Assembly (NCBI GenBank): GCA_015069335.1
Contig: SVIU01000005.1
Coordinates: 1 to 50,873 of the forward strand
Direction: 5' to 3'
Length of the DNA stretch: 50,873 nt
From: Clostridiales bacterium
Lineage (GTDB): Bacteria; Bacillota; Clostridia; Christensenellales; UBA1242
Shown here piece after piece: positions 28,522 to 39,138 of the stretch; the stretch's first letter is position 1; the number at the start of each line of letters is the position of its first letter. The notes beneath the pieces were generated by a model. That model did not search any database. It saw nothing but the letters and a program-made list of their open reading frames with translations, and was not told the DNA's origin. The position numbers and the translations under genes are program-made.

Positions 28522-30574
28522 ATTCCTTATTACTACATTTTATTGTTTGATTGCCTCTAAACGTTTTTGTAATGATATGCTCACCACATTTTGGACAATT
28601 TTTGCCGGTTGGCTCATCCCAACTCATAAATTTACAATTTGCATAGTCTTCGCATGAATAGTAAATTTTTTGAGTTTTGGTTTTTCTAACCGTCATGCGC
28701 TTGCCACATTTTGGGCAAATGCCTTTGTATTCGGTTTTTTCTAGCGGTTGAATATTTTTGCATGTTGGATAGTTAGAACAACCCAAAAATTTGCCATATC
28801 TGCCCTCACGAATAACCATCATTTTGCCACATTTTTCGCATTTGATGTCGGTCATTTCTGGCTCGGCTTTAATTCTTTCGCCACCGTTGGCGGTGGTTAG
28901 AAGTGGCTCTAAAAATCTCCAGAATTTGTCTATAACCCTGCGCCACTCGGCAGTGTTTTCTGCAACTTGGTCAAGTTTGTTTTCCATATCTGCCGTAAAG
29001 TCAACATTAAACACTGTTGCAAAATATTTTTGTAAGAAATCGTTTACTGTGCAACCAATTTCGGTTGGCAAGAGATATTTTTTGTCTTTTTCTGTATAGT
29101 TTCTATTTGCAAGCAAGGCAATTGTTGGAGCGTAGGTTGCCGGTCTGCCAATGCCTTTTTCGTCCATTGCTTTAATAAGTGTGGACTCTGTATATCTAAC
29201 AGGTGGTTTAGTAAACTTTTGCTCTTTTTTAATTGAATTAAAGTTTAACACTTCGCCTTCTTCAAGTGGTGGAACTTTGTCGACTACTTCGTTTTCTTCA
29301 TCCGTTTCTTCCACTTGTTTGTAGGCGCTTGTCCAACCTGCAAATGTCATTGTTTTGCCTGTTACTCTAAATGTTATATCGTTGGCGTCAATATCAACCG
29401 AAACGTTGTCATATTTTGCCTCGGTCATTTGGCTTGCTAAAAATCTTTCATAAATAAGCTTATATAACTTGTAAAGTTCTGGTTTTAGGCACTTTTTCAA
29501 GCTCTCCGGATTTTTTTCTAGCGAGATTGGCCTAATTGCCTCGTGGGCATCTTGAGCGTCTTTTTTGGCGCCATAAACATTTAGTTTTGCCGGCAAATAG
29601 TTTGTGCCATATTCTTTTGCAATGTACTCTTTTGCCATTGCTGCAGCATCGGCAGAAACACGAGTTGAGTCGGTTCTGATGTAGGTGATTAATGCAGTTT
29701 TGCCTTCGCCTGGGATTTCAACACCCTCGTAAAGAATTTGTGCTGCTCTTGTTGTTGCAGCGGTGCTCATGCCTGCTTTGTTTTGCGCTTCTTGTTGCAT
29801 GGTTGAAGTCGTGAAAGGCGCTGGTGCATGAGAAGATGTTTTGCTTCTTTTTATTTTTGAAACTTTGTACTCTGCGTTTTCTATTCCTGCGCAAGCATTT
29901 TCAACTTCTTCTTGATTTTTAAACTTAACTTTTTTGCCCTTGTATAAAGTTGCCAAAGCTTTTATATGTTGTTTATCGTTAAACTTATTTAAGTCAACCG
30001 AAACATTCCAATATTCTTCTGGTTTAAAGTTTGAAATTTCTCTTTCTCTATCAACCACCAATTTAAGTGCAACCGATTGAACACGACCTGCGCTTAAATT
30101 TGATTTTATTTTTTTGCAAATGATTGGTGAAACTTTGTAACCAACAAGTCTATCTAAAATTCTGCGTGCTTGTTGGGCATTTACTAAACTTTCGTCAATT
30201 GTTCTTGGCTGTGTTAATGCTTTTTGCACTGCAGTTTTTGAAATTTCGTTAAAAGTTATACGGCATTTTTGGTCTGCCGGTATGCCCAAAATGTAGGCTA
30301 TGTGCCATGCGATTGCCTCCCCTTCTCTATCCGGGTCGGATGCGATTAAAACTTGTTCAGCTTTTTTTGCCTCACGCGTGAGTTCTTTAACAATTGCATT
30401 TTTGTCGGGCATAATTTCGTAATGTGGTTCGTAGTTGTTTTTTAAATCAACCGCGAAACTTTTGGTTGGTAAATCTCTTACGTGGCCTTTGCTTGAAAGA
30501 ACTTCGTAGCCTTCACCTAAATATTTTTTTAATGACTCCCTTTTGTTTGGAGACTCAATAATTACTAACTTCAT
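28502..30574 (-). CDS. topA: DNA topoisomerase I
   Basis: Toprim VIIESPNKRESLKKYLG, SDPDREGEAIAWH; LITYIRTDSTRVS; C-terminal Zn ribbons. Confidence 0.97.
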   Translation of the reverse strand: MKLVIIESPNKRESLKKYLGEGYEVLSSKGHVRDLPTKSFAVDLKNNYEPHYEIMPDKNAIVKELTREAKKAEQVLIASDPDREGEAIAWHIAYILGIPADQKCRITFNEISKTAVQKALTQPRTIDESLVNAQQARRILDRLVGYKVSPIICKKIKSNLSAGRVQSVALKLVVDREREISNFKPEEYWNVSVDLNKFNDKQHIKALATLYKGKKVKFKNQEEVENACAGIENAEYKVSKIKRSKTSSHAPAPFTTSTMQQEAQNKAGMSTAATTRAAQILYEGVEIPGEGKTALITYIRTDSTRVSADAAAMAKEYIAKEYGTNYLPAKLNVYGAKKDAQDAHEAIRPISLEKNPESLKKCLKPELYKLYKLIYERFLASQMTEAKYDNVSVDIDANDITFRVTGKTMTFAGWTSAYKQVEETDEENEVVDKVPPLEEGEVLNFNSIKKEQKFTKPPVRYTESTLIKAMDEKGIGRPATYAPTIALLANRNYTEKDKKYLLPTEIGCTVNDFLQKYFATVFNVDFTADMENKLDQVAENTAEWRRVIDKFWRFLEPLLTTANGGERIKAEPEMTDIKCEKCGKMMVIREGRYGKFLGCSNYPTCKNIQPLEKTEYKGICPKCGKRMTVRKTKTQKIYYSCEDYANCKFMSWDEPTGKNCPKCGEHIITKTFRGNQTIKCSNKECDYVEE

Positions 30575-30606
30575 AATACTCCACTATAATTTTTGTACTT
30601 AATTAC

Positions 30607-31710
30607 TTAGCATAAAATGTAGCCATTTCCTGCCAATTTTTTAATTATTCCACGAATTTCTAACGATGTCAAACTGATATTTAACATTTGAGTCGAAAAT
30701 TGTGTTTTTTCTTGTAAAAATTCAAAATCTTTTTCGCCGTCTTTGAGCAAATTGACAATTAGCGACTCTTCCATTGTGTATTGTTCTAGTTTTTGCACTG
30801 TTTGTTTTTGTTTTGTTGGTTTAATTCCAAACTTTTGCAAAATGTCTTCTGGGCAAGTTGCCGCTTCTACACAGTTTCTTTTGATTAAGTCGTTTGTTGC
30901 ATAAGAAAGCTCGCTGGTGATATTGCCTGGTATGCAAAATGTGTCAATGCCAAGTTCATCACCATAACTTTGTGTATATAAACTGCCGCTGCCCTTTTTG
31001 GCTTCTGGAATTAAAATTGCTTGCGATAGCGCAGCAATAATGCGGTTACGATAAGGAAAGGTGTATTTTGCCGCCTTTATGTCCAAACCATATTCGGTGA
31101 TAAGCAAGCCCTTTTTTGCTATTTCTCTTGCCAAATTTATGTTTAAAGCTGGAAAAATATGGTCAAACCCACCACCAAGAACGGCAATTGTTTTGCCGTT
31201 TACCGCAAGGGATGACTCGTGAGCGATTTTGTCTATGCCGGTTGCAAGACCACTTACAATACAAATGCCATTTTCTGCCAACTTTTTAACAAACTTTTCG
31301 GTGATAATTTTGCCGTATGGGCTTGGATTGCGTGAGCCAACAACTGCCAAATTTTTGCAGTTTACCAACTTTAAATCACCAATGTAATAAATAACATAAG
31401 GTGGTTCTTTTAATTTGAAAAACACATAAGGATAATCTTCTGAGGCAATGGTTGTGCATTTTATGCCACGCTTATCTAAATTTTGATAAAGTTTTTCTGC
31501 GTCAAAATTTTTTAAAGCTTCTAAAACCCTGTCATAGTTTTTGCCAAGCACTTGTTTTAGTTGAGTTTGCTGCTGAGTGGTTAAAGAAAATAAATCTCTT
31601 GCCTCGTCTAAACAAGAAAAAACATCTTCGAACTTTTTGCTTGTCATAAACTCGAATTGGCTCATAAAAATAAAGGCTTGTTCGTCTAGTGTATAATTTA
31701 TCATAACCAA
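30607..31710 (-). CDS. dprA: DNA processing protein DprA
   Basis: AVVGSRNPSPYGKI; CIVSGLATGIDKIAHESSLAVNGKTIAVLGGG; PYRNRIIAALSQAILIPEA. Confidence 0.96.
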   Translation of the reverse strand: MVMINYTLDEQAFIFMSQFEFMTSKKFEDVFSCLDEARDLFSLTTQQQTQLKQVLGKNYDRVLEALKNFDAEKLYQNLDKRGIKCTTIASEDYPYVFFKLKEPPYVIYYIGDLKLVNCKNLAVVGSRNPSPYGKIITEKFVKKLAENGICIVSGLATGIDKIAHESSLAVNGKTIAVLGGGFDHIFPALNINLAREIAKKGLLITEYGLDIKAAKYTFPYRNRIIAALSQAILIPEAKKGSGSLYTQSYGDELGIDTFCIPGNITSELSYATNDLIKRNCVEAATCPEDILQKFGIKPTKQKQTVQKLEQYTMEESLIVNLLKDGEKDFEFLQEKTQFSTQMLNISLTSLEIRGIIKKLAGNGYILC

Positions 31711-33242
31711 TACTTCCTATCAAGCGACCTATAATTTATTGCCTCGGCAATATGTACAGCTTTGATTGTTTGACTGCCTTCTAAATCAGCAATTGTGCGG
31801 GCAACTTTTAAAATTCTGTCATGAGCACGTGCCGACATTTTGAGTTTGTCAAAGGCAACTCTAATTAAATCTTCGGCATCTGGCTCTAGTTTGCAATGCT
31901 TTTTGGTTTGAACAACATTCATTTTTGCGTTGTTGTAAACTTTTGCACCTTTAAACCTTTCTAATTGCACTTGTCTTGCTTTGTTTACACGCTCTTTTAT
32001 TGAGGCAGAACACTCTTCTTCTTTGGTGCTGGCAATGTCGTCATAAGTGATTGAATCTACTTCTACATGCAAATCAATTCTGTCCATAATAGGTCCGCTA
32101 AGTTTGTTTAAATAGTTGTGAATTTGATTTGGTGAGCATCTGCACACTTGTGTTTTGCTTCCGTAATTTCCGCAAGGGCAAGGGTTCATACTAGACACCA
32201 TAATAAACGATGATGGATATGTAACTGTAAGTTTGTTTCTTGCAACTGTAATTTTGCCGTCTTCTAGTGGTTGTCTTAATGTTTCAATAAAATCTCTTTT
32301 GTATTCTGGAAGTTCGTCCAAAAACAACACGCCGTTGTGGGCAAGTGATATTTCGCCCGGCTTTGCATCTTTGCCACCGCCGGCAAGAGCAATGGTTGTT
32401 GCTGTGTGGTGTGGCGTTCTAAATGGGCGGTTTGTAATTATGCCCTTTTTGCTGTCAAGCACACCAGCAATGCTGTGTATTTTTGTAACTTCCAACGCTT
32501 CGTCAAAAGTCATATTTGGTAATATGCCTGCAAAACATTTTGCAAGCAAGGTCTTGCCGCTTCCTGGTGGGCCAATCATAAGCACATTGTGTCCGCCCGC
32601 TGCGGCAATTTCTAATGCCCTTTTGGCACTTGCTTGACCTTTTACATTTTTCATATCTATTACGTCTGCAAGGCCCTCTTCTTGAATTGAATCATAATTT
32701 GAGGTTTGCACTTTTTCAAGCGTAATATTATTTTCTGGCGAATAGTGATTTACTATTTGCACCAAAGTGTTTGCAACAAAAATGTCAATGCCGTCAATAA
32801 AACTTGCTTCAACAGCATTTTCTTTTGGCAAAATAAATGTTTTGTAACCGTTTGCTCTGGCAGAAATTAAAATTGGCAAAATGCCATTAACCTTTTTTAC
32901 CGAGCCGTCTAAAGATAGTTCGCCCAAAAAAATTGTATCTTTAACCAATGCATAGTTTATTGAGCCCGATGCGCATAAAAGCGAAACTGCAATTGGCAAA
33001 TCGTAAAGAGGCCCTTCTTTTTTCTTGTCGGCTGGTGCCAAATTGACCGTTATTGCGTCAATTGGATAATTTAAACCAGAGTTTTTTATTGCAGATTTAA
33101 CCCTGTCTTTGCTTTCTTTAATAGCAGTGTCGGCAAGACCAACAATGTCAAATTTGCTAAGACCAGACGAGATGTCTGTTTCTACAACAACGGGAAAACC
33201 TTCTAAACCGCTTAAACCATAACTAAATACTTTTGCTAACAT
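31701..33242 (-). CDS. comM: YifB/ComM family Mg-chelatase-like ATPase (start trimmed to MLAKVFS)
   Basis: MIGPPGSGKTLLAKCFAGILP; RPFRTPHHTATTIALAGGG; LPEYKRDFIETLRQPLEDG. RBS GGAG precedes the trimmed ATG. Confidence 0.94.
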   Translation of the reverse strand: MLAKVFSYGLSGLEGFPVVVETDISSGLSKFDIVGLADTAIKESKDRVKSAIKNSGLNYPIDAITVNLAPADKKKEGPLYDLPIAVSLLCASGSINYALVKDTIFLGELSLDGSVKKVNGILPILISARANGYKTFILPKENAVEASFIDGIDIFVANTLVQIVNHYSPENNITLEKVQTSNYDSIQEEGLADVIDMKNVKGQASAKRALEIAAAGGHNVLMIGPPGSGKTLLAKCFAGILPNMTFDEALEVTKIHSIAGVLDSKKGIITNRPFRTPHHTATTIALAGGGKDAKPGEISLAHNGVLFLDELPEYKRDFIETLRQPLEDGKITVARNKLTVTYPSSFIMVSSMNPCPCGNYGSKTQVCRCSPNQIHNYLNKLSGPIMDRIDLHVEVDSITYDDIASTKEEECSASIKERVNKARQVQLERFKGAKVYNNAKMNVVQTKKHCKLEPDAEDLIRVAFDKLKMSARAHDRILKVARTIADLEGSQTIKAVHIAEAINYRSLDRKYWL

Positions 33243-33263
33243 TTTTTCTCCTATCAAAAACTT

Positions 33264-33291
33264 ATTATACAACAAAAAAATGTAAAATCAA
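33264..33291 (-). promoter_or_regulatory. Promoter of the comM-dprA-topA-trmFO-hslVU cluster
   Basis: Minus strand TTGATT-16 nt-TATAAT. Confidence 0.7.
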
Positions 33292-33334
33292 AACAATTCT
33301 ACAAGTTAAATTTTTTTGACTTTACACTTTTTTA

Positions 33335-34147
33335 TTAAATGCGAATTTTTCGTTTTTTTAAAAATCTGTTGGTGAGTCGGCTTGCAAAGTTTGGAGCAAA
33401 TCTTGAAAGATAATCACCAAGTTTTGCGTCATAACCAACTACAATTCTTTTTTTCTTTTTGTTTAGGGCTTTTATAATTTTATCGCTTGCACTATTTGGC
33501 GACATTGCTCTTTTGTAAATCTTCTTTTGATCAAGCTCGTCTTGATTTTTTAAAAAATTGGTTTTTACTTTGCCAAGAAGAATTATGGCAACATAAAATT
33601 CTTCGAGTTCTTGCTGCAAAATTTCGGTATAACTTTTTAGGGCAGATTTACTTGCCGAATAAATGCTTGTGCCTTTTACGGGAAGCATTGCAGACACGCA
33701 ACTCACATTGACAATGCTTGGCGAATTAGATTTTTTTAAAATTGGCAACATATGGTTAACTGCAAATATGTTTGCATAAAAATTTGTTGCCATGGCACTA
33801 TTTATTTCTTTAAACTTATGATTTTCTGCCCTTGTAAATTTTGCTAGTTCTCCAACGCAGTTTATTAAAACATCAACGCCAATATTTTGCTCTTGCAAGG
33901 CTAAAGCCAATTCTTTCCATTTTTCTTCTTTAGTTACGTCAAAAACGTGATATTCAAACTTTTCGCCATATTGACTGATTTTAAATTTAAATGCCTTTAA
34001 TTCGCTAGCGTCTTTTGATACGCCAATCACTCTGCAATTGTATTTTACAATGAGTTTAAAGGCAAGATGTTTGCCTATGCCACTGCCAGCACCGGTTATT
34101 AAAACCGTCTTGCCAGCAAGCCAATTTGTGTTTGATTTTTTGTTCAT
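33335..34147 (-). CDS. Short-chain dehydrogenase/reductase family protein (start trimmed to MNKKSN)
   Basis: VLITGAGSGIGKHLA Rossmann motif; NVSCVSAMLPVKGTSIYSASKSALKSY catalytic YxxxK. Confidence 0.9.
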   Translation of the reverse strand: MNKKSNTNWLAGKTVLITGAGSGIGKHLAFKLIVKYNCRVIGVSKDASELKAFKFKISQYGEKFEYHVFDVTKEEKWKELALALQEQNIGVDVLINCVGELAKFTRAENHKFKEINSAMATNFYANIFAVNHMLPILKKSNSPSIVNVSCVSAMLPVKGTSIYSASKSALKSYTEILQQELEEFYVAIILLGKVKTNFLKNQDELDQKKIYKRAMSPNSASDKIIKALNKKKKRIVVGYDAKLGDYLSRFAPNFASRLTNRFLKKRKIRI

Positions 34148-34201
34148 ATTTTGATTATTTACTAAAAAAGCAAATTTAACCCACAAAAAACAAATGTTGT
34201 C

Positions 34202-34230
34202 TTGCGTTTTTGACATATATTTGTTATAAT
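34202..34230 (+). promoter_or_regulatory. Promoter predicted to give a leaderless mRNA for the DUF4364-like gene
   Basis: TTGCGT-17 nt-TATAAT, with the ATG 7 nt after the -10 element; no Shine-Dalgarno before the ATG. Confidence 0.6.
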
Positions 34231-34236
34231 ACTATT

Positions 34237-34803
34237 ATGGAACATAATAGCAAAGAAATACAACTCCCAATAATTGACCCAATGCAATGCAAATTGCTAC
34301 TTTTATTTACGCTTGACAAAATGGAGTTTCCGCTTACTGAAAACACAATTTTTGACATTTGTTACAACCGCAAAAATTGGATTTCTTATATGGACTGCAA
34401 AGAATATTTGTATAAACTTGTTGAAACAAATTTAATTTATAAAACCAGCAGTCAAGACGGTGAGGATCGTTTTAATATCACATATGACGGCAGAAATTGT
34501 TTAAATCACTTTTATTCAAAACTTCCGGATTTTTTAAGAGAAGACATCACAGAGTTCACTCGTCAAAACCGTATGCACTTTAAACGCTCGCAAGAATATG
34601 TTTCTACGTTTTTTAAATCTGAGGACGGCTCGTATATTGTTGTTTTAAAAATCAGGTCTGACAGCCTTCAGGGCGAGCCACTTTTTGAAATAAAAATAAA
34701 AGCGCCAACAAGGCAAAGTGCCATTGAGGCTTGCCGTAGGTGGCAAGAAAATGCACACAGTGCATATGAAAATGTTTATGAAATGTTTATTGAAGAAAAT
34801 TAA
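34237..34803 (+). CDS. DUF4364-like protein (start trimmed to MEHNSK)
   Basis: Resembles DUF4364 winged-helix-like proteins (IDPMQCKLLLLFTLDKMEFPLTENTI; YLYKLVETNLI). Confidence 0.75.
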   Translation: MEHNSKEIQLPIIDPMQCKLLLLFTLDKMEFPLTENTIFDICYNRKNWISYMDCKEYLYKLVETNLIYKTSSQDGEDRFNITYDGRNCLNHFYSKLPDFLREDITEFTRQNRMHFKRSQEYVSTFFKSEDGSYIVVLKIRSDSLQGEPLFEIKIKAPTRQSAIEACRRWQENAHSAYENVYEMFIEEN

Positions 34804-34812
34804 GGAGTAAAA

Positions 34813-35748
34813 ATGCCAAAAACTGTTTTAGAAATAAAAAATTTAACAAAACACTTTGGAAAAAGAACTGCTGTTAACAACCTCTCACTTGTGGTTAGAG
34901 AGGGTGAGATTTTTGGTTTTTTGGGCGCAAATGGTGCCGGCAAAAGCACAACCATTAAAATGCTCACTGGTCTTACCACAATTTCTAGTGGTGATGCTTT
35001 TGTTTGCGGCAATTCTGTAAAATACAAATTTGAAAAAGCCATGGAAAAAGTTGGAACAATTGTTGAAGTGCCAGAATTTTACAACTACTTAACCGGTTAT
35101 CAAAACTTGAAATATTTGGCAAGGCTTTCAAATGTAAAAGACAAGCATAAAATTGATATGGTTGTTGAAACAGTTGGTCTTTCTAACCGTATTAGAGAAA
35201 AGGTTTCAAAATATTCGCTTGGTATGAAACAACGTCTTGGCGTAGCTCAAGCACTTTTGAATGATCCAAAACTTTTGATTTTGGACGAGCCAACAAACGG
35301 CCTTGACGCAAATGGAATTAGAGAGTTTAGGCTTATGCTTAAAGATTTGGCACACAAGCACAACATTGCAATTTTGATTTCTAGCCACATTTTAAGCGAA
35401 ATGCAAAACCTTTGCGACACAATCGGAATAATTGACAACGGCGTGTTGCTTGAAACAAATTCTATGAGTTCTATAAGGCAAAATATTAGTGAGGATGGAT
35501 CGCAATATATCAAGTGCAACGCACCAAACTTTGCCGGCAAACTTATTCAAGAAGAATTTAAGCTTGATGTAAAAATTTGCAAAAATAAAGTTTTGTTTAC
35601 CACTGATGAAGACACTATTGCAAAAATCATTATCTTTTTAACACAAAAAAAAGTTATGGTTTTTGGTGCTGGTGAAGTTGACGCTTCGCTTGAAGATATT
35701 TTTTTGACAGTGATCAACGACGGCAAGTCTGGAACAGGCATAAATTAA
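34813..35748 (+). CDS. ABC transporter ATP-binding protein
   Basis: GANGAGKSTTIKMLTGL; YSLGMKQRLGVAQALLNDPKLLILDEPTNGLD. Confidence 0.96.
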   Translation: MPKTVLEIKNLTKHFGKRTAVNNLSLVVREGEIFGFLGANGAGKSTTIKMLTGLTTISSGDAFVCGNSVKYKFEKAMEKVGTIVEVPEFYNYLTGYQNLKYLARLSNVKDKHKIDMVVETVGLSNRIREKVSKYSLGMKQRLGVAQALLNDPKLLILDEPTNGLDANGIREFRLMLKDLAHKHNIAILISSHILSEMQNLCDTIGIIDNGVLLETNSMSSIRQNISEDGSQYIKCNAPNFAGKLIQEEFKLDVKICKNKVLFTTDEDTIAKIIIFLTQKKVMVFGAGEVDASLEDIFLTVINDGKSGTGIN

Positions 35749-35761
35749 TAAGGAGCAAAAT

Positions 35762-37540
35762 ATGAGAAAAATTTTTAGAATGTCAAAAACTGAACTGGGC
35801 AAAATTTTTATGCGTCCATCTATGTACATTTTGACAGCAGTTTTGGTTGTTGCTTTGATTGTTTCTTTTATGTTTTTTAAACCCGAGTCAGAAAACAAAA
35901 AATACACTTATGATTTAAACAACACCGAAGCAATTCACCTAAAGTTTTTAAGTGAAGATTTAGAAGTACCTTTAAAAAATGCAAAAGTTGATATTGACAA
36001 CTATATAGTAAGTTTAACTGCTGAAAACAATACATATGATAAATTTTGGGAACACTTTTCTTCTCTTAATGGTTATTTTGAAACCAATTTAGACGACGTA
36101 GTTGAAAATGCAATAAGGGACAATGTTTTTGACGCCACAGAAAAGTCAAATTGCGTGGGCGTATTTAATGACCTAAAAGCAAAAACCAACATTGTTCTTG
36201 ACTATATGACATATAACATAAAAAACAAAGAAATCAACTTTTTTATGACAACCCAATTTTATGAAAAACTTGATAAAACTTTAAAAAATTTTAGAGATAA
36301 TTTGCCAAGTTCTGAGGACGTTTCAAATTTTGATGCTAAACAACTTTATGAAAGAAGAAATTTATTAAAAGAAAATTATGATTTACGAAGCCTTGAACTT
36401 CAAATTAAAGACCTTGAAAGAGTTGAAATTGAAGAAGAATCTTTAACAGAACTGCTTGACAATTACTACTATTTAAATTTTGATAAAACAACAGGAAATC
36501 GCATTTTTAAATTAAAAGAATTGTATGATGCTGTTAGTGAATATTACTATGAGCCGGAGCATATACAATCTACCGATGAACAAATTATTTATGAATTGAA
36601 TGAAAGAATTGCAATGTATTATGACTATCTTCAAATGTGCAAAAACTTGCTTTCTAGCAATTTTGAACTTTTGATAATTGGCGACAAAACTGATGATCAA
36701 ATTGCAAACTATATTGGTTTTTCAGGAATTTCTAAATATAACTTGACTCAAAGCGTTACTACATCCAAATACTTTTTTGATACACTCACCGACGAGGACG
36801 AAGCAAACGACACCTTTGGCTATGAATATTTAACCGGCTTTAACTTTATGCAAAACAGCGGTGCCGAAACAAATGCCTATGACTTTGCTTTTTATGCAAT
36901 GCAAATTTTGTCTGCATTTATTATGATTTTTGTAATTTTTTATGCAACAAGTTTGTTAAGTGGCGAGCAATCAAGCGGAACGCTAAAAATGGTTGCAACA
37001 AGACCATACACTCGAAATAAAATTTACTCTGGCAAATTTTTGGCTTGCTTGAATGTTGCATTGATTTTGATGACGATTTCGCTTTTTGCCTCTCTTGCAA
37101 TTGGTTTTGCAATGTATGGCTTTAGTTTCCAAAGCGTATTGCTTGTGATAAATGCAAAAACGGTTATTATTACCAACCCTATTGTTGTGCTGCTGATGTA
37201 TATGGCAAGCTTGCTGATTGACACTGTGTTCTACGTTTCTTTGGCAATTTTTGTTTCTATGATTTTTAAACACGCAACTATAGCAACAACAATTTCAAAT
37301 GCCATTTTCTTGGCATCAACATATTTGGCTGGCAGCATAACTGCGAGTTGGATTAGGTTTATTCCTTCACTAAACACTGGTATATTTAAATTTTTCACTA
37401 CTTCGGCAACTGGATTGTTTAGTTTCTCGATTGTACCAAATGTAAATTTGCTATACAGCGGAATTATTTTGGCTGTTACAACAATTGCCTTTGACATTTT
37501 AGGCAGATATATGTTTACTCATAGGAGTTTGGATAAATAA
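35762..37540 (+). CDS. ABC-2 type transporter permease with a large extracytoplasmic loop
   Basis: N-terminal TM, long soluble segment, then six hydrophobic segments including LLSGEQSSGTLKMVATRPYTRNKIYSGKF. Confidence 0.88.
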   Translation: MRKIFRMSKTELGKIFMRPSMYILTAVLVVALIVSFMFFKPESENKKYTYDLNNTEAIHLKFLSEDLEVPLKNAKVDIDNYIVSLTAENNTYDKFWEHFSSLNGYFETNLDDVVENAIRDNVFDATEKSNCVGVFNDLKAKTNIVLDYMTYNIKNKEINFFMTTQFYEKLDKTLKNFRDNLPSSEDVSNFDAKQLYERRNLLKENYDLRSLELQIKDLERVEIEEESLTELLDNYYYLNFDKTTGNRIFKLKELYDAVSEYYYEPEHIQSTDEQIIYELNERIAMYYDYLQMCKNLLSSNFELLIIGDKTDDQIANYIGFSGISKYNLTQSVTTSKYFFDTLTDEDEANDTFGYEYLTGFNFMQNSGAETNAYDFAFYAMQILSAFIMIFVIFYATSLLSGEQSSGTLKMVATRPYTRNKIYSGKFLACLNVALILMTISLFASLAIGFAMYGFSFQSVLLVINAKTVIITNPIVVLLMYMASLLIDTVFYVSLAIFVSMIFKHATIATTISNAIFLASTYLAGSITASWIRFIPSLNTGIFKFFTTSATGLFSFSIVPNVNLLYSGIILAVTTIAFDILGRYMFTHRSLDK

Positions 37541-37551
37541 GATTTGCACGC

Positions 37552-37583
37552 AAAAAAACATCTTCGAGCGAAGATGTTTTTTT
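37552..37583. terminator. Bidirectional terminator between the ABC permease and pyk
   Basis: AAAAAAACATCTTCG-AG-CGAAGATGTTTTTTT. Confidence 0.88.
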
Positions 37584-37624
37584 GTTTTTTATATGATAAT
37601 AATAACTGTTTTAATTTATGTTGT

Positions 37625-39028
37625 TTAAATTTCTTCAATTTTTAAAAGGTTTGTGTTTGTCATGCTTGCTGTTCCTCCGGTTATGACAATATTGTCGCCT
37701 TTTTTAAGGTTAAAGCAATTTTTTGCATAATCTCTTGCATGATCAAAAAGGTCATTCAAACTTTTATGCTCTTTTGCCAAAAATGGAGTTACGCCAAAAT
37801 GGAGTGCAAGTTTATAAAACATTTTGCTATTTGTAGTCATGCCCAAAACATCAACTGGTGAATGGAATCTTGCAACATGCTTTATTGTTCTGCCCGTTTT
37901 ACTACAAGCCACAATGGCCTTTGCGTTTGTGTCTATGCCCAAACTTACGCAAGCGCGAGATACTGCGTCTAGATTGCCTTTTAGCAACGTGTTTTCATTA
38001 AATCTTTTTGCGTAATTTATGCTTTGTTCGGTTATTTCGGCAATGTTGCTCATGGTTTCAAGTGCTTTTAATGGGTATTTGCCCATAGCGGTTTCACCCG
38101 AGAGCATTATTGCTGTTGAGCCGTCATAAATTGCATTTGCAACGTCTGAAGTTTCGGCCCTGGTTGGCCTTGGGTTTTTTATCATACTTTCTAGCATTTC
38201 GGTGGCTGTTATGACAATTTTGCCGGCATCATTACTTTTTTTAATTAAATATTTTTGCAAGCCCGGCAAGTTTTCTTGAGCAACTTCCACACCCAAATCA
38301 CCTCTGCCAATTAAAATTCCCGAACATTCAGCCAAGATTGAATCAATGTTGTCTATGCCGGTTTGATTTTCTATTTTTGCAATTATTTCAATATCCTCTC
38401 CGCCGTTTTTGTCCAAAAACTTTCTTACATCTTTAACATCTTGCGCTTTTGAAACAAACGAGCAAGCAATATAGTCAACACCAAGGTCTATGCCAAGTTT
38501 AATGTCTTTTTTGTCTTGAGCTGATAAATATGCGTGGTCAAAAACTTTTTTAGGGAAATTCATACTTTTTTTATCAAACAATTCTCCGCCACTGATAACT
38601 TTGCAAACAACATCTTGCCCTTCAATTTTTTGCACCTTAAAAGATAAAAGGCCATTGCTAACCAAAATAACATCACCAACATTTATTTCTTTTGCCATAT
38701 TTTTGTAACTAACCGCAACTTTTGTATTGTCGCCAACAATGTTTTTGGTTGTAAATGTAAATAAGTCGCCGTCTTTTAAATTTACCTTTCCGTCTTTAAA
38801 AGTTTTTATTCTGTACTCAGGACCTTTTGTGTCTAGCATTATCGCAACAGGTGCATTTTTTTGACTTCGCACCCTTTTTAGTGTGTTTACTTTTAAAGTG
38901 TGTTCTTCATGCGTCCCGTGTGAAAAGTTTAGCCTTGCAACATTCATGCCAGAGTTAATAAGTTGTGCAATTATTTTTTCATCTTGAGAAGCAGGACCAA
39001 TTGTGCATATTATTTTTGTTTTTCTCAT
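37625..39028 (-). CDS. pyk: Pyruvate kinase
   Basis: KIICTIGPAS; MNVARLNFSHGTHEEH; AVMLDTKGPE-type motif; IKNPRPTRAETSDVANAIYDGSTAIMLSGETA. Confidence 0.97.
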   Translation of the reverse strand: MRKTKIICTIGPASQDEKIIAQLINSGMNVARLNFSHGTHEEHTLKVNTLKRVRSQKNAPVAIMLDTKGPEYRIKTFKDGKVNLKDGDLFTFTTKNIVGDNTKVAVSYKNMAKEINVGDVILVSNGLLSFKVQKIEGQDVVCKVISGGELFDKKSMNFPKKVFDHAYLSAQDKKDIKLGIDLGVDYIACSFVSKAQDVKDVRKFLDKNGGEDIEIIAKIENQTGIDNIDSILAECSGILIGRGDLGVEVAQENLPGLQKYLIKKSNDAGKIVITATEMLESMIKNPRPTRAETSDVANAIYDGSTAIMLSGETAMGKYPLKALETMSNIAEITEQSINYAKRFNENTLLKGNLDAVSRACVSLGIDTNAKAIVACSKTGRTIKHVARFHSPVDVLGMTTNSKMFYKLALHFGVTPFLAKEHKSLNDLFDHARDYAKNCFNLKKGDNIVITGGTASMTNTNLLKIEEI

Positions 39029-39138
39029 TTAACCTTTTCCTTTTTTGTTCTGTTTGTATACAGTTTACTTTTTTTTAAAAAAAATATCAACAAAAAAGCG
39101 TCTGTGAAAAATAATTTGTTTTTATTACGATCATTAAA

